Positions 1 to 8,515 of a stretch of DNA of 64,000 bases are shown here, one piece after another. A program made the translations under genes and the position numbers. Position 1 is the first letter of the stretch; every line of letters begins with the position of its first letter. A model generated the notes under the pieces. The model did no database searches and had not been told where the DNA came from. It saw only the letters and a list, made by a program, of their open reading frames with translations. Origin of the DNA: Sulfurimicrobium sp963741495 (lineage in GTDB: Bacteria > Pseudomonadota > Gammaproteobacteria > Burkholderiales > Sulfuricellaceae); the NCBI GenBank assembly GCA_963741495.1, contig CAVUID010000012.1:1-64000 (forward strand), given 5' to 3'.

Positions 1-288
1 AAGTGCATCGCCGCCCCTGTTCTGAAAGACGGTTCTGACCAGATAGGCATGCTCGATCGACTCACTGATTCGCAGGTCCACGGTCCAGATCCGTGAATCC
101 CGGCCCGAATCCGGCTTCAATTTGAAATTCGAAAACTGAAATTCCACAGCGGTCTGTTTCGGCTTGGCAATACCCTTCGGATCAAGCCTGAAATTCTTCA
201 GCTGATCCAGAGGACCAGCAATACCATTACCCACAGCCCCCAGGAGCAGAAAGGGGAGAACCGTGACCGGCACCCATGTTTTATTCAT
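1..288 (-). CDS. Secreted hypothetical protein, C-terminus cut by window edge
   Basis: Ninety-six codons are visible, starting at the ATG at 288 behind a strong Shine-Dalgarno (GAGGAGGT). The N-terminus MNKTWVPVTVLPFLLLGAVGNGIAG is a typical signal peptide with a probable cleavage after the Ala/Gly stretch. The mature part is polar (PLDQLKNFRLDPKGIAKPKQ...) and predicts beta-strands; no family is recognised. It lies about 95 bp downstream of the parE stop on the same strand but has its own ribosome-binding site. Confidence 0.7.
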   Translation of the reverse strand, partial: MNKTWVPVTVLPFLLLGAVGNGIAGPLDQLKNFRLDPKGIAKPKQTAVEFQFSNFKLKPDSGRDSRIWTVDLRISESIEHAYLVRTVFQNRGGDAL

Positions 289-382
289 ACATACCTCCTC
301 GCGCGAGTTTCAATTTTAAAATAACGTCTTGTTTTGAACTACTTTCCAAGCACACCCTGAGGTGCGGACGGGCAAACATCCA

Positions 383-2355
383 TCATTCGTCCGCCTCCAC
401 CAGATGTCCCGCCTCTTCCATCCAGGCACGGCGGGAGGCGGCCTCGGACTTGGCCATCAGCTTGTTGAACACTTCGCGCACATAGCCGCTGAAATCCTCG
501 GTACGCAGCACCAGCAGGCGGCGCGCATCGGGATTGAGAGTGGTTTCCCATAGCTGCACCGGGTTCATTTCGCCCAGGCCCTTGAAGCGCGAAACCTGCC
601 ACGCGCCCTCGCGCACCTTGTCGGCGCGCAGGCGATCCAGCGTGCCTTCCAGTTCGCCGTCGTCGAGGCAGTAGAATTTTCTTGCCGGCTTGTTCTTGCC
701 CTGAGCCGGGACATCGACGCGGTACAGCGGCGGTTGCGCCACGCACACCCGTCCGCTGCGCACCAGCGCCGGGAAGTGGCGGTAAAACAGGGTCAGCAGC
801 AGTACCTGGATGTGGCTGCCGTCCACGTCCGCGTCGGCCAGAATGATGACGCGCGCGTAGCGCAGGCCGGTCAGGTCCGGCGTATCGTCCGGGCCATGCG
901 GGTCGACACCCAAGCGCCACGGCGATATTGTGGATCTCGTTATTGGCGAAGATGCGGTCGGCCTCGTGTTCCCAGGTATTCAGCACCTTGCCGCGCAGCG
1001 GCAGAATGGCCTGGGTGTCCTTGTTGCGGCCCTGCTTGGCGGAACCGCCGGCGGAATCGCCCTCGACCAGGAACAGTTCGCGTTCTTCCAGATTGTCCGA
1101 CTGGCAATCGGCCAGCTTGCCCGGCAAGACCGCCACGCCGGAGGACTTGCGTTTCTCGATCTTCTGCCCGGCGCGCTGGCGCACCTGCGCAGCCTTGATG
1201 GCCAGATCGGCTATTCTTTTCGCCGCTTCCTGATGCTCGTTGAGCCACAGTTCGAGCGGGTCGCGCACCATCGAAGTCACCAGGCGCAGGGCGTCGCGCG
1301 ACGAGAGCTTTTCCTTGGTCTGTCCCTGAAACTGCGGGTCCAGCATCTTGGTCGAGAGCACGAAGGAAATGCGGCTGAACACGTCGTCCGCCGTGAGCTT
1401 GACGCCCTTGGGCAAGAGGCTGTGGTGGTCGATGAAACTCTTCAGCGCATTGAACACGCCGTCGCGCAGGCCGGATTCATGCGTCCCGCCGGCCGGGGTG
1501 TGGATCAGGTTGACGTAGGACTCGCGCACGATCGGCCCTTCTTCCGTCCAGGCCAGCACCCATTCCGCGCCCTCGCCCTGGGCAAAGATCTCGTGCGAAG
1601 CAGGCGCATACTTGGCGAGCTTCCAGAACAGGCCGTCGAGCAGATAATCTGAAAGTTGCGACTTGAGGTAATCGGACAGGCCATCCTGATACAGCCACTC
1701 TTTTTCATCCTTGAGATTGCCGTCCCTGTCCTCGGTCTCGAGCCTGACGCGCACGCCCGGCAGCAGCACCGCCTTGGCCTTCAAGACCCGTTCGAGCTGC
1801 ATCGGGCGGGATATCGCCGCTGTCGAAATACTGGGCGTCCGGCCATATCCGCACGGAAGTACCGGTAGCACGCTTGGGCGCGGTACGGATCTGTGACAGC
1901 GGCTCCACCACGTCACCGCCAGAAAACACGATATGGTGCACGCCGCCCTCGCGCGTCACCGACACTTCCAGCCGCTTCGACAGCGCATTGGTCACGGACA
2001 CGCCGACGCCATGCAAGCCGCCGGAAAACTGGTAGGCACCGCCGGCCTTCTTGTCGAACTTGCCGCCCGCGTGCAGGCGGGTATACACCACCTCGACCGT
2101 CGACACGCCCTCCTCGGGGTGAATCCCCACCGGAATACCGCGCCCGTCGTCGCTCACCGAGACCGAACCGTCGGCATGCAGGCGCACGGTGATGACCTTG
2201 GCGAATCCCGCCAGCGCCTCGTCGGCGGAGTTGTCCACCACTTCGGTCAGGATGTGCAGCGGGTTGTCGGTGCGCGTATACATGCCCGGCCGCTGCTTGA
2301 CCGGCTCCAGCCCGCGCAGGACGCGGATGGAATCGTCGGAATAGGATTTGTTCAT
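383..2355 (-). CDS. parE: DNA topoisomerase IV subunit B (ParE), interrupted by two frameshifts
   Basis: ATPase subunit of the topoisomerase that decatenates daughter chromosomes. The N-terminal GHKL ATPase is clear: EVVDNSADEALAG, the DDGRGIPVG loop and GGLHGVGVSVTNALS. The middle carries the transducer region, and the C-terminal half carries the TOPRIM motifs EGDSAGGSA and ILADADVDGSHI plus the FKGLGEMN motif. The start is the ATG at 2355 (MNKSYSDDSIRVLRGLEPVKQRPGMY). The reading frame changes near 1805 (CCGCCCGATG, one base more than the in-frame version before MQLERVLKAKAVLLPG) and near 910 (GCGCTTGGGTG, between IAVALG and VDPHGPDD). Both sides of each break match ParE without gaps, so sequencing error is more likely than loss of an essential gene. 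Length with the breaks repaired is about 656 residues, normal for the family. Confidence 0.93.
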
Positions 2356-2365
2356 AAGTTTCTTA

Positions 2366-2450
2366 ACCCGTTTAGAAGTGAAAGGTGAAGCGTGAAAAGA
2401 AAACCCTTCACATTTCACAGCGAAGCGGCTTCACATTTCACAATTCACAC
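2366..2450. repeat. GTGAAATGTGAA-type dispersed repeat between parE and pgm
   Basis: This stretch between two minus-strand genes consists of alternating copies of the words AAGTGAAAGGTGAAGCGTGAA and TTCACATTTCAC, i.e. short inverted copies of TGAAATGTGAA. The same word set occurs again at 25946-26107. It may fold into a hairpin and could act as terminator or mRNA stabiliser, but that is inference. Confidence 0.5.
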
Positions 2451-4178
2451 TCACGTAATCACCGTCGGCTGTTCACGCCCGGTGCGCGCCTTGAGTTGCG
2501 ACAATTCGTGCGCAATACCAATCAGCTCGCCCAGCGCTTCCTGTGCATCCATGCGCTGCCGCGCCGCATCGGATTCGAAGGCTTCGAGATAGATGCGCAA
2601 CGTGGCGCCTTCGGTGCCGGTGCCGGAGAGGCGGAACACGATGCGCGAGCCATCCTCGAAGATGACGCGCAGGCCCTGTCCGGTGCTCACGCTGCCGTCG
2701 ATGGGATCGGTATAACTGAAATCGTCAAACAGCTTGACGGTGTAGCTGCCGAATTTCTGGCCCGGCAGGCTGGCAAACTGGCTTTTCAGGTGCGCCATCA
2801 AATCCGCTGCCGCATCCGACGGCAGGCCCTCGTAATCGTGGCGCGAATAGACGTTGCGGCCATACTCCGCCCAGTGCTGGTGCACGATGTCCTCCACCGA
2901 CTGGCCGCGCTTGGCCAGGATATTGAGCCAGAACAGCACCGCCCACAGACCGTCTTTTTCGCGCACGTGGTCGGAGCCGGTGCCGAAGCTTTCTTCGCCG
3001 CACAGGGTGACCTTGCCCGCATCCATCAGGTTGCCGAAAAACTTCCAGCCGGTCGGCGTTTCGTAGCAGGGGATGCCGAGCTTCGCGGCCACCCGGTCGG
3101 CCGCCCCGCTGGTCGGCATGGAGCGCGCCACGCCTGCCAGTCCTTTTGCATAACCCGGCGCCAGCTTCGCATTGGCAGCGATCACCGCCAGGCTGTCGGA
3201 TGGATTGACGAAGAAATGCTTGCCCAGAATCATGTTGCGGTCGCCGTCGCCATCCGAGGCCGCGCCGAAATCGGGCGCGCCGATTGAGCCTCGCGCAGCG
3301 AGCCTGCGTCCCTCTTCACGCCGGATTGAGCGGAGCCGCCAATCCGGCGTGATAGCGGGACTCGAGAGGCAGCAGAGAGCGCCGTACATGATCTCGACCA
3401 GTTCATGCGCATAGGTCAGGTTGGGATCGGGGTGGCCCTCGCCGAAATCGGGCAGGGGCACGCCGTTGATCACCGTGCCGGCAGGCGCGCCGAGGCGCTG
3501 CTCGATGATCTCTCTGGCATACGGGCCGGTCACCGCATGCATGGCATCAAAACACAGGCGGAAGCCGCCTTTGATCAGCGTGCGGATGGCCGCGAAATCG
3601 AACAGCGATTCCATCAGGTCGGCATAGTCCGCCACCGGGTCGATCACTTCCACCGTCATGCCGCCCAGGCTGAAGCTGCCCTGCTGGTCCAGCGCCACAT
3701 CGGGCGCATCGACCATGCGGTAGCTGTCCAATGTTTTGCTGCGTGCAAAAATCGCATCGGTGATCTTCTCCGGTGCCGGGCCGCCGTTGGCGGTGTTGTA
3801 CTTGATGCCGAAATCGCCGTCCGGGCCGCCCGGGTTATGGCTGGCGGAAAGGATGATGCCGCCGTAGGTCTGGTATTTGCGGATCACGCAGGAAGCCGCC
3901 GGGGTGGAAAGAATGCCGCCCTGCCCCACCAGCACCTTGCCAAAACCGTTGGCCGCGGCGATTTTCAGAATGATCTGGATCGCTTCGCGGTTGTAGTAGC
4001 GCCCGTCGCCGCCGACCACCAGCGTGCTGCCCGCCGGGGCTGCAATGGTGTCGAAAATAGCCTGGACGAAATTTTCCAGATAATGGGCAGACTGGAAAAC
4101 CGTCACTTTCTTGCGCAGGCCCGAGGTGCCCGGCTTCTGGTCGTTGAATGGGGTAGTGGCAACGGTACGGGGATTCAT
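2451..4178 (-). CDS. pgm: Phosphoglucomutase (alpha-D-glucose phosphate-specific) with an in-frame insertion
   Basis: Interconverts glucose-1-phosphate and glucose-6-phosphate. Family signatures: N-terminal TPFNDQKPGTSGLRKKV, the phosphoserine loop LSASHNPGGPDGDFGIKYN, the metal loop SDGDGDRNMI, the sugar-binding CGEESFGTGSDHVREKDG and the C-terminal RLSGTGTEGATLR. The start is the ATG at 4178 preceded by AAGAGG. The protein has 575 residues against a usual 543-547; the excess is a block of about 32 residues (from near CCLSSPAITPDW to RRLAARGSIG) placed immediately before the DFGAASDGDGDRN metal loop. This block is encoded by a palindromic repeat element described separately. Whether the enzyme tolerates it is unknown; the frame is open throughout. 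Confidence 0.95.
   Translation of the reverse strand: MNPRTVATTPFNDQKPGTSGLRKKVTVFQSAHYLENFVQAIFDTIAAPAGSTLVVGGDGRYYNREAIQIILKIAAANGFGKVLVGQGGILSTPAASCVIRKYQTYGGIILSASHNPGGPDGDFGIKYNTANGGPAPEKITDAIFARSKTLDSYRMVDAPDVALDQQGSFSLGGMTVEVIDPVADYADLMESLFDFAAIRTLIKGGFRLCFDAMHAVTGPYAREIIEQRLGAPAGTVINGVPLPDFGEGHPDPNLTYAHELVEIMYGALCCLSSPAITPDWRLRSIRREEGRRLAARGSIGAPDFGAASDGDGDRNMILGKHFFVNPSDSLAVIAANAKLAPGYAKGLAGVARSMPTSGAADRVAAKLGIPCYETPTGWKFFGNLMDAGKVTLCGEESFGTGSDHVREKDGLWAVLFWLNILAKRGQSVEDIVHQHWAEYGRNVYSRHDYEGLPSDAAADLMAHLKSQFASLPGQKFGSYTVKLFDDFSYTDPIDGSVSTGQGLRVIFEDGSRIVFRLSGTGTEGATLRIYLEAFESDAARQRMDAQEALGELIGIAHELSQLKARTGREQPTVIT
3285..3385. repeat. Palindromic element inserted in frame within pgm
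   Basis: About 100 bp encode the extra peptide in Pgm. It contains an inverted repeat with arms CGCCGGATT (3319-3327) and AATCCGGCG (3341-3349), and at one end the 19-mer CCTCGCGCAGCGAGCCTGC (3289-3307), itself hairpin-forming. The same 19-mer with one C/T difference lies in the extra segment of rdgC at 16165-16183. Exact borders are estimated from where Pgm homology resumes. Confidence 0.6.
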
Positions 4179-4257
4179 GATGGCCTCTTGGGGAAAGGTG
4201 TATTGAACTGGCAGATCTCATTTTAACCCAGCTTGCCACTTGGGCTGCGAGATGACT

Positions 4258-4968
4258 TTAATGAGGCAATTTATCGCGCAAGGCGTTACGGTCAAACCAC
4301 CAGGCATCACCGGCGATGGCATTCACAACCTGGCTTAAGCGGGGCAGGAATACCTGCGGATCGCGCAATTCCAGCTTGTCCATCCAGGCATTCAGCGCCT
4401 GCTGGTCCTGCACGTTGCTGTGGCGCGCGGCCACGCGGGCGATGAGATTATTCGCCAGCAGGCTCAGATTCTCATGCTGCGCATCATCGGCACGAATATC
4501 AATCACATAGCGCGTCGTAACCGCAGCAAGCGCTGCGCCATCCGAATGCGCGGGCGTTTCAGTCACGACATGTTCAAGCATGGCATAAGTGAGTTCCGGT
4601 GCGACCGGGAAGGTCACTGCCAGCCAGACACCCATCCCCAGCGCAGGGATCGAGGCCGGCTGTTCCGTCTGGTAGAGCACATTGCAGGCTTCCACGGCGT
4701 CCTGCCAGGCTTCATGTTTCAAGGCGGTATCAAAGGCCTCGCGCGCCAGATTCCAGGCCTCTTCCTTGCGTTCCAGGAAAACCAGAATTTCGGCGATGTC
4801 CAGTTGCAGGCGGGCACGTTCCATTGTGTCAGCGCCCGAAACGCGTTCCAGTTGCTGCTGTTTTTCACTCAGTTGCTGCTCGAACCCGGCTTTCTCGCTT
4901 TCGGACAAGCCGTCCGGCAAATCGGCCATGTAGGCGAATGGATCAGAATCTGGATTATTTGTACTCAT
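4258..4968 (-). CDS. Conserved hypothetical protein, helical and TPR-like
   Basis: 236 residues, start ATG at 4968 (MSTNNPDSDPFAYMADLPDG). No signal peptide or membrane segment. Residues 28-110 are strongly helical with an apparent tetratricopeptide-like rhythm (ARLQLDIAEILVFLERKEEAWNLAREAFDTALKHEAWQDAVEACNVLYQTEQ), so it is probably an alpha-solenoid scaffold. It ends in WWFDRNALRDKLPH. It stands alone between pgm (same strand, 80 bp away) and the divergent toxin-antitoxin pair. No function is assigned. Confidence 0.8.
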   Translation of the reverse strand: MSTNNPDSDPFAYMADLPDGLSESEKAGFEQQLSEKQQQLERVSGADTMERARLQLDIAEILVFLERKEEAWNLAREAFDTALKHEAWQDAVEACNVLYQTEQPASIPALGMGVWLAVTFPVAPELTYAMLEHVVTETPAHSDGAALAAVTTRYVIDIRADDAQHENLSLLANNLIARVAARHSNVQDQQALNAWMDKLELRDPQVFLPRLSQVVNAIAGDAWWFDRNALRDKLPH

Positions 4969-5052
4969 GCTGCCACTTTATTGGAGGGTTGATGGAAATG
5001 AACCCTCGAACTCTACCGGAGAATGCGCGTTGGGTGAAGTCAAGATATTGCG

Positions 5053-5080
5053 TTGCATTTATCCCTTTTTTTGTTACACT
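5053..5080 (+). promoter_or_regulatory. Likely sigma70 promoter of the Xre/RES operon
   Basis: TTGCAT (5053-5058) and TACACT (5075-5080) are separated by 16 bp, 25 bp upstream of the antitoxin ATG. Toxin-antitoxin operons of this type are normally autorepressed by the antitoxin, so its operator should overlap here. Predicted by eye only. Confidence 0.4.
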
Positions 5081-5104
5081 TATCTCGTACCGGAGGTAAT
5101 CAAA

Positions 5105-5500
5105 ATGACAAACGCACAAACAACAGAAGTCTCTGGCACCCCAGACCGTGGCGCTATCGCGAAAATGCTGATGCAGCTCTTTGAGCATTGGGCACTCAGC
5201 ACAGAAGCGCAGTTGGACTTGCTGGGGCTGGCTCGCGATAATCGCGGGGCGCTGTCCCGGTATCGCAAAGGCGCGCCTATAGCAACAAGCCGCGACGCGA
5301 CCGAGCGCGCTGGACATCTTCTGGCAATCCACAAAAACCTGCGTTTACTGTTCCCGCATAACCGGGATTTGGCGTACAAGTGGATGAGTACCCGGAACAA
5401 GGCTTTCGAGGGTGCATCCCCCGTCGAGGTAATCGGCACGTTCGGCTTCGCCGGGTTGCTCATGGTGCGCAGCTATCTGGACAGGATGCGCGGACAGTGA
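5105..5500 (+). CDS. Antitoxin, Xre/MbcA/ParS family (DUF2384)
   Basis: 131 residues from the ATG at 5105, which has an excellent ribosome-binding site (GGAGGTAATCAAA). The N-terminal half is the helical Xre-like part (LMQLFEHWALSTEAQLDLLGLARDNRGALSRYRKGAPI). The C-terminal half is the DUF2384 toxin-binding domain (RAGHLLAIHKNLRLLFPHNRDLAYKWMSTRNKAFEGASPVEVIGTFGFAGLLMVRSYLDRMRGQ), with the characteristic W-x-x-x-x-N-x-x-F/L pattern. The last codons overlap the start of the RES gene (GTG at 5497 within CAGTGA), typical of translationally coupled pairs. It should neutralise the downstream toxin and repress the operon. Confidence 0.9.
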   Translation: MTNAQTTEVSGTPDRGAIAKMLMQLFEHWALSTEAQLDLLGLARDNRGALSRYRKGAPIATSRDATERAGHLLAIHKNLRLLFPHNRDLAYKWMSTRNKAFEGASPVEVIGTFGFAGLLMVRSYLDRMRGQ

Positions 5501-6204
5501 CGACTGACGGAATTTTCACCCGGTTGAAACTTGCAGATACGCACGGCGATCTCTATCGCAATATCGTGTCGCTTCGCGTATCAGAAAATCTGTTCGATGA
5601 TTTGAGCGCCAGGCCGGAAGATTGGCAGGCTGCTATCGATTTGGAGCTTCAAGCCAAGCCTGCCACCTACATTTCACACACCCCAGTCATACATCGCCCA
5701 TTCGAGGAGGCTGCCTGGGTTGAAGCGATCGGCTTTCCTTTCAGGCGGTGGACAAGTAGCCGGTTTTCCGACGGGTCATTTGGTGTCTGGTACGGCGCGG
5801 ATTCAGTCGAAACGACCATCTACGAAACTGTTCACCATTGGCGCCATGGATTACTGGATGATGCTGGATTCATCGAGCCAGGCATCCGCATTGAACGCCG
5901 TGTGCATCTTGTGCGTTGTGACGCGGCTCTTATCGATCTGCGCAATGCGGCAAGCAAGTACCCGATGCTTGTCGACAAGGAGAACTACACGCTAACGCAC
6001 CAAGTAGGCGGAAGACTGCACCATGAAGGCCATCCCGGTCTTGTGACAATCTCAGCAAGGTGTGAAGGGGTTGTATATGCGATCCTGAACTCCGCTGTAC
6101 TGACCAACCCCAGGCCTCACTGTTATCTAAGCTATATCACCACAGAGAACGGCGTAGACGTGGAACGGACACCCGGGCAAGTGCTGTTGAGTGTGGAACA
6201 TTGA
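5497..6204 (+). CDS. RES-domain toxin (NAD+-degrading type)
   Basis: 235 residues starting with GTG at 5497 that overlaps the antitoxin stop. The RES domain is recognised from the stretch WTSSRFSDGSFGVWYGAD followed by SVETTIYETVHHW, which supplies the conserved Arg and Glu, and a later Ser in YAILNSAVLTNP. RES toxins of Xre-RES modules (e.g. MbcT, Pseudomonas Res) consume NAD+ and are bacteriostatic or lethal when released; the activity here is by family. The pair reads towards the cassette array and ends about 150 bp before its outermost attC site. Confidence 0.88.
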   Translation: MTTDGIFTRLKLADTHGDLYRNIVSLRVSENLFDDLSARPEDWQAAIDLELQAKPATYISHTPVIHRPFEEAAWVEAIGFPFRRWTSSRFSDGSFGVWYGADSVETTIYETVHHWRHGLLDDAGFIEPGIRIERRVHLVRCDAALIDLRNAASKYPMLVDKENYTLTHQVGGRLHHEGHPGLVTISARCEGVVYAILNSAVLTNPRPHCYLSYITTENGVDVERTPGQVLLSVEH

Positions 6205-6351
6205 CCTACTTGCCGCATGCCACGGAAATTTTCAGCCGGTAGTTCATTGGTCTAAGTTGTCATTGAGAAGTAGAGGGCCTTACTTCCGCTTTCGACCCAT
6301 TTCTGCCAGTAATGGCCTGCTCACTGAAGGTCCGCTCAGCAGCAAGAAGCA

Positions 6352-6414
6352 GTCCAACGTGGAGTTGAGGGGCGGCGCGCTTTTGCGCCGTCCCGCTCGA
6401 ACGGCGGGTTAGAC
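6352..6414 (-). other. attC recombination site 1 of an integron-type cassette array
   Basis: Read on the minus strand, the 63-bp segment starts with GTCTAAC and ends with GTTGGAC, the R''/R' core boxes (RYYYAAC ... GTTRRRY). Inside are imperfectly complementary L boxes (CGTTCGAG and CTCAACTCC) and a GC-rich central hairpin (GGCGCAAAAGCGCGCC). This is the standard attC architecture, including the extrahelical asymmetry. The TAA in GTCTAAC is the stop codon of the upstream cassette gene, as is common in integron cassettes. Confidence 0.9.
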
Positions 6415-7311
6415 ATTTACCTCTCCTGTTTCTTCGTTAATCGACAAACGCTTGAGGTCTTCCTCAAAGATAATGATGTCCTTGCCATCAAAGCCTTCGA
6501 GAATCAACCGAGCAATCTTGTTAGATGCGACCTCGAAGTATTGGTCTGCATGCACAACCTCGAACTCTAGAACCATGGCATCTATTGGGATTCCGCCAGA
6601 TGATTCGACTTCAATCGTGCTTCCGGTGAGTGGTATTTCCAGTACTACGGGGCCGGGGATATTTCTTGGGTACTCGTTCGATTTTTGCTCGACGAATTCA
6701 TTAATCTGAATTCGCTCGTCAGCCAGATTTAGGTAGATTGGCTGACCTTTCCATATCCCCAAGCTCGACATGCCTACTTTTTCCATGTCGTGCTGAAGCT
6801 TGTCTATGTTTGCCTGTTCGCTCAGCTTGAGAGCTACCTTTGGCTCAGTGATATGCATGATGTGCATCGTTACACATATTTTTCTTATCCTACCCGCCAA
6901 GTCGGCAGACTGAAACTCACGGAGGACAGCAAGCTTGATGCCTTTGTGTTTCGCAAACTTCTGAGCATCTGCTGTAAATCCGACACAAGTTATGACTATT
7001 GCTTCATCGGGCTTTATGTCGTCTACCACTGACGCGAAGTCTCGAATGATGGATAAACCTACTATGTTTGACGATACGTCGAAATCTTTACATTCGACCA
7101 GTATCCGTTTTTGGGTTTTCCCCTCATTTATCGTTACATCAATTTGGTGCTTTACATCGGATGCACCAATTAGCTTAATGTCATGGACGACCTGTCTGCT
7201 CGTATTGAGTGCCTTAAATACGAAAGCGACAAGTCGTTCATAGCGGGTTCCAGCCTTAGGTGTTGACGTTTGCCAATACTGGTCATGCAATTGATCATAG
7301 GAGGAGGGCAT
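6409..7311 (-). CDS. Cassette 1: Mrr-like PD-(D/E)XK nuclease-domain protein
   Basis: 300 residues; start ATG at 7311 with GGAGA five bases upstream. The N-terminal domain (residues 15-135) looks like the Mrr/restriction-endonuclease-like fold: AGTRYERLVAFVFKAL, then the acidic residue in HQIDVTI and the ECK motif in RILVECKDFDVSSNIVGLSIIRDFASVV (the E-x-K half of PD-(D/E)XK). The C-terminal half is beta-rich (VVLEIPLTGSTIEVESSGGIPIDAMVLEFEVVHADQYFEVASNKIARLILEGF) and not recognised. The stop codon lies inside attC 1, so gene plus attC form a mobile cassette. A role in defence against foreign DNA is inferred from the domain and its neighbours. Confidence 0.8.
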   Translation of the reverse strand: MPSSYDQLHDQYWQTSTPKAGTRYERLVAFVFKALNTSRQVVHDIKLIGASDVKHQIDVTINEGKTQKRILVECKDFDVSSNIVGLSIIRDFASVVDDIKPDEAIVITCVGFTADAQKFAKHKGIKLAVLREFQSADLAGRIRKICVTMHIMHITEPKVALKLSEQANIDKLQHDMEKVGMSSLGIWKGQPIYLNLADERIQINEFVEQKSNEYPRNIPGPVVLEIPLTGSTIEVESSGGIPIDAMVLEFEVVHADQYFEVASNKIARLILEGFDGKDIIIFEEDLKRLSINEETGEVNV

Positions 7312-7324
7312 GGGTATCTCCGAT

Positions 7325-7390
7325 GTCTAACGTGGAGTTGAGAGGCCTGCGCGGCTTTTGGCGCAGGTACGCTCGAACGAAGGGTTAGAC
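7325..7390 (-). other. attC recombination site 2
   Basis: On the minus strand the 66-bp segment starts with GTCTAAC and ends with GTTAGAC. The L boxes (CGTTCGAGCG and CTCAACTCC) are almost identical to those of attC 1, while the central hairpin differs (CTGCGCC ... GCGCAGG). The shared outer boxes with divergent centres show both sites belong to one array family. It provides the stop codon (TAA) of cassette 2 and separates it from cassette 1. Confidence 0.9.
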
Positions 7391-8347
7391 ATTTTCACTC
7401 CCCGTTCTGACGACGAATGCATCTCGAAGCTTGAAAACGTGGGGAGGAATGTCATTGGGGTCATTTGGAACTTCGGTCGGATTAAACCTCGAAGCAAGTA
7501 TTTCCTGAATGATCAGTGGAATGAACGTTTCGCTTTGACCCTGAGTTTCCTCGCCAAGCCTTGCTGACAGGTCAAGCTCAATAACAAGCCCAGCCGCGGC
7601 CTGATAAGGAGCCCGACTAAGTGCCTCGGAGAAACTTACTCCCAGAGGATGTGGAAGACCGGCCACAATCGACCCAAGCATAGCGCTCGGAAAGTCAAAG
7701 CTTACACAGTGCTCCCCAGAGCCAAAATTGCAGTTAGCGGACGCAGTCATGAGTTGGTCATTGACTCTACCAAAGAGATTTAGCCGTGTTTCCAGCATAA
7801 CCAATTCGGTATCTTGGCCTATTCCCATCCGCTTCAGCGCCATTCCGAAATCTGGTTTGAATTGGCGGAGGAAAGGTTCAGCGAGATACTTTGCGGCAAG
7901 GTGCTTTTCAATTTCAGACCACCGCGGTTCGAACTCTTCAAACTTGAGATGAAGTAGTGGCTCGGCTTGGTTAGTGTCGAAGATCGCAAGTACTCGACCG
8001 TTGCAGAGGCCGAATTCGCCACACCGAATCTCAGGATGTATAGCGTAGCTGTAGGCCTGCTGTACGTGATCTCCAGCAAGAACTCCTTCAATTGGGGACT
8101 TCGCATCAAGGATGAAACGCGGCTTGTCATCAACGTAAAAGGTGTAGTCCGGGATCGTCGTTACCGGATGATTGCGGGTACCGACGCGAATGAACGGATG
8201 TTTAAGGGACTTGCTTCGAGTGACTCTCACAGCCCCAGAGGGCAGGTAGCCCAATCGGGCGATGATCGGGGCAATTATGAGTTTCCGCACGGAATCCTCT
8301 TTGAACTCCGGGTCGTCAAAGGTCGTTGGCTGAATTCCAGGAAACAT
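7385..8347 (-). CDS. Cassette 2: HsdR-N-like PD-(D/E)XK nuclease-domain protein
   Basis: 320 residues from the ATG at 8347. The N-terminal 120 residues resemble the type I restriction R-subunit N-terminal domain: a conserved entry helix (EDSVRKLIIAPIIARLGY), PDYTFYVDDKPRFILDAK giving the PD...D-x-K catalytic pattern, then VQQAYSYAIHPEIRCGEFGLCNGRVLAIFD. No helicase motor follows; the remaining 190 residues are unrecognised, so this is a stand-alone nuclease-domain protein. The stop sits in attC 2. Bases are visibly richer in A/T than in the flanking core genes, consistent with acquisition. Confidence 0.8.
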   Translation of the reverse strand: MFPGIQPTTFDDPEFKEDSVRKLIIAPIIARLGYLPSGAVRVTRSKSLKHPFIRVGTRNHPVTTIPDYTFYVDDKPRFILDAKSPIEGVLAGDHVQQAYSYAIHPEIRCGEFGLCNGRVLAIFDTNQAEPLLHLKFEEFEPRWSEIEKHLAAKYLAEPFLRQFKPDFGMALKRMGIGQDTELVMLETRLNLFGRVNDQLMTASANCNFGSGEHCVSFDFPSAMLGSIVAGLPHPLGVSFSEALSRAPYQAAAGLVIELDLSARLGEETQGQSETFIPLIIQEILASRFNPTEVPNDPNDIPPHVFKLRDAFVVRTGSENV

Positions 8348-8356
8348 GTCAGAGCT

Positions 8357-8425
8357 GCCTAACGTTTGAATTCAGCGGACGACAAAAGCGCAGCTTTTGA
8401 CGGTCCGCTGAATGATGGGTTAGGC
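8357..8425 (-). other. attC recombination site 3
   Basis: On the minus strand the 69-bp segment begins GCCTAAC and ends GTTAGGC, a perfect match between the two core boxes. Internal complementary arms CATTCAGCGGACC and CCGCTGAATTC surround a hairpin AAAAGCTGCGCTTTT. It terminates the third cassette, although about 90 bp lie between that gene's end and the site. Confidence 0.88.
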
Positions 8426-8515
8426 CTCAAACTCTCGGTTCTTGACATATTAAGCAAGCATTTCTGCGGTGTCGTTTGGTGGCTGGCCGATCATCTGTAA
8501 AAGTCTGCTAAATGG

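Noticed and set aside
4983..5045. Possible fourth attC between the hypothetical gene and the Xre/RES pair
   Set aside because: There is a GAGGGTT/AACCCTC hairpin and a GTTGGGT box, but no matching RYYYAAC partner or L boxes in the right arrangement.
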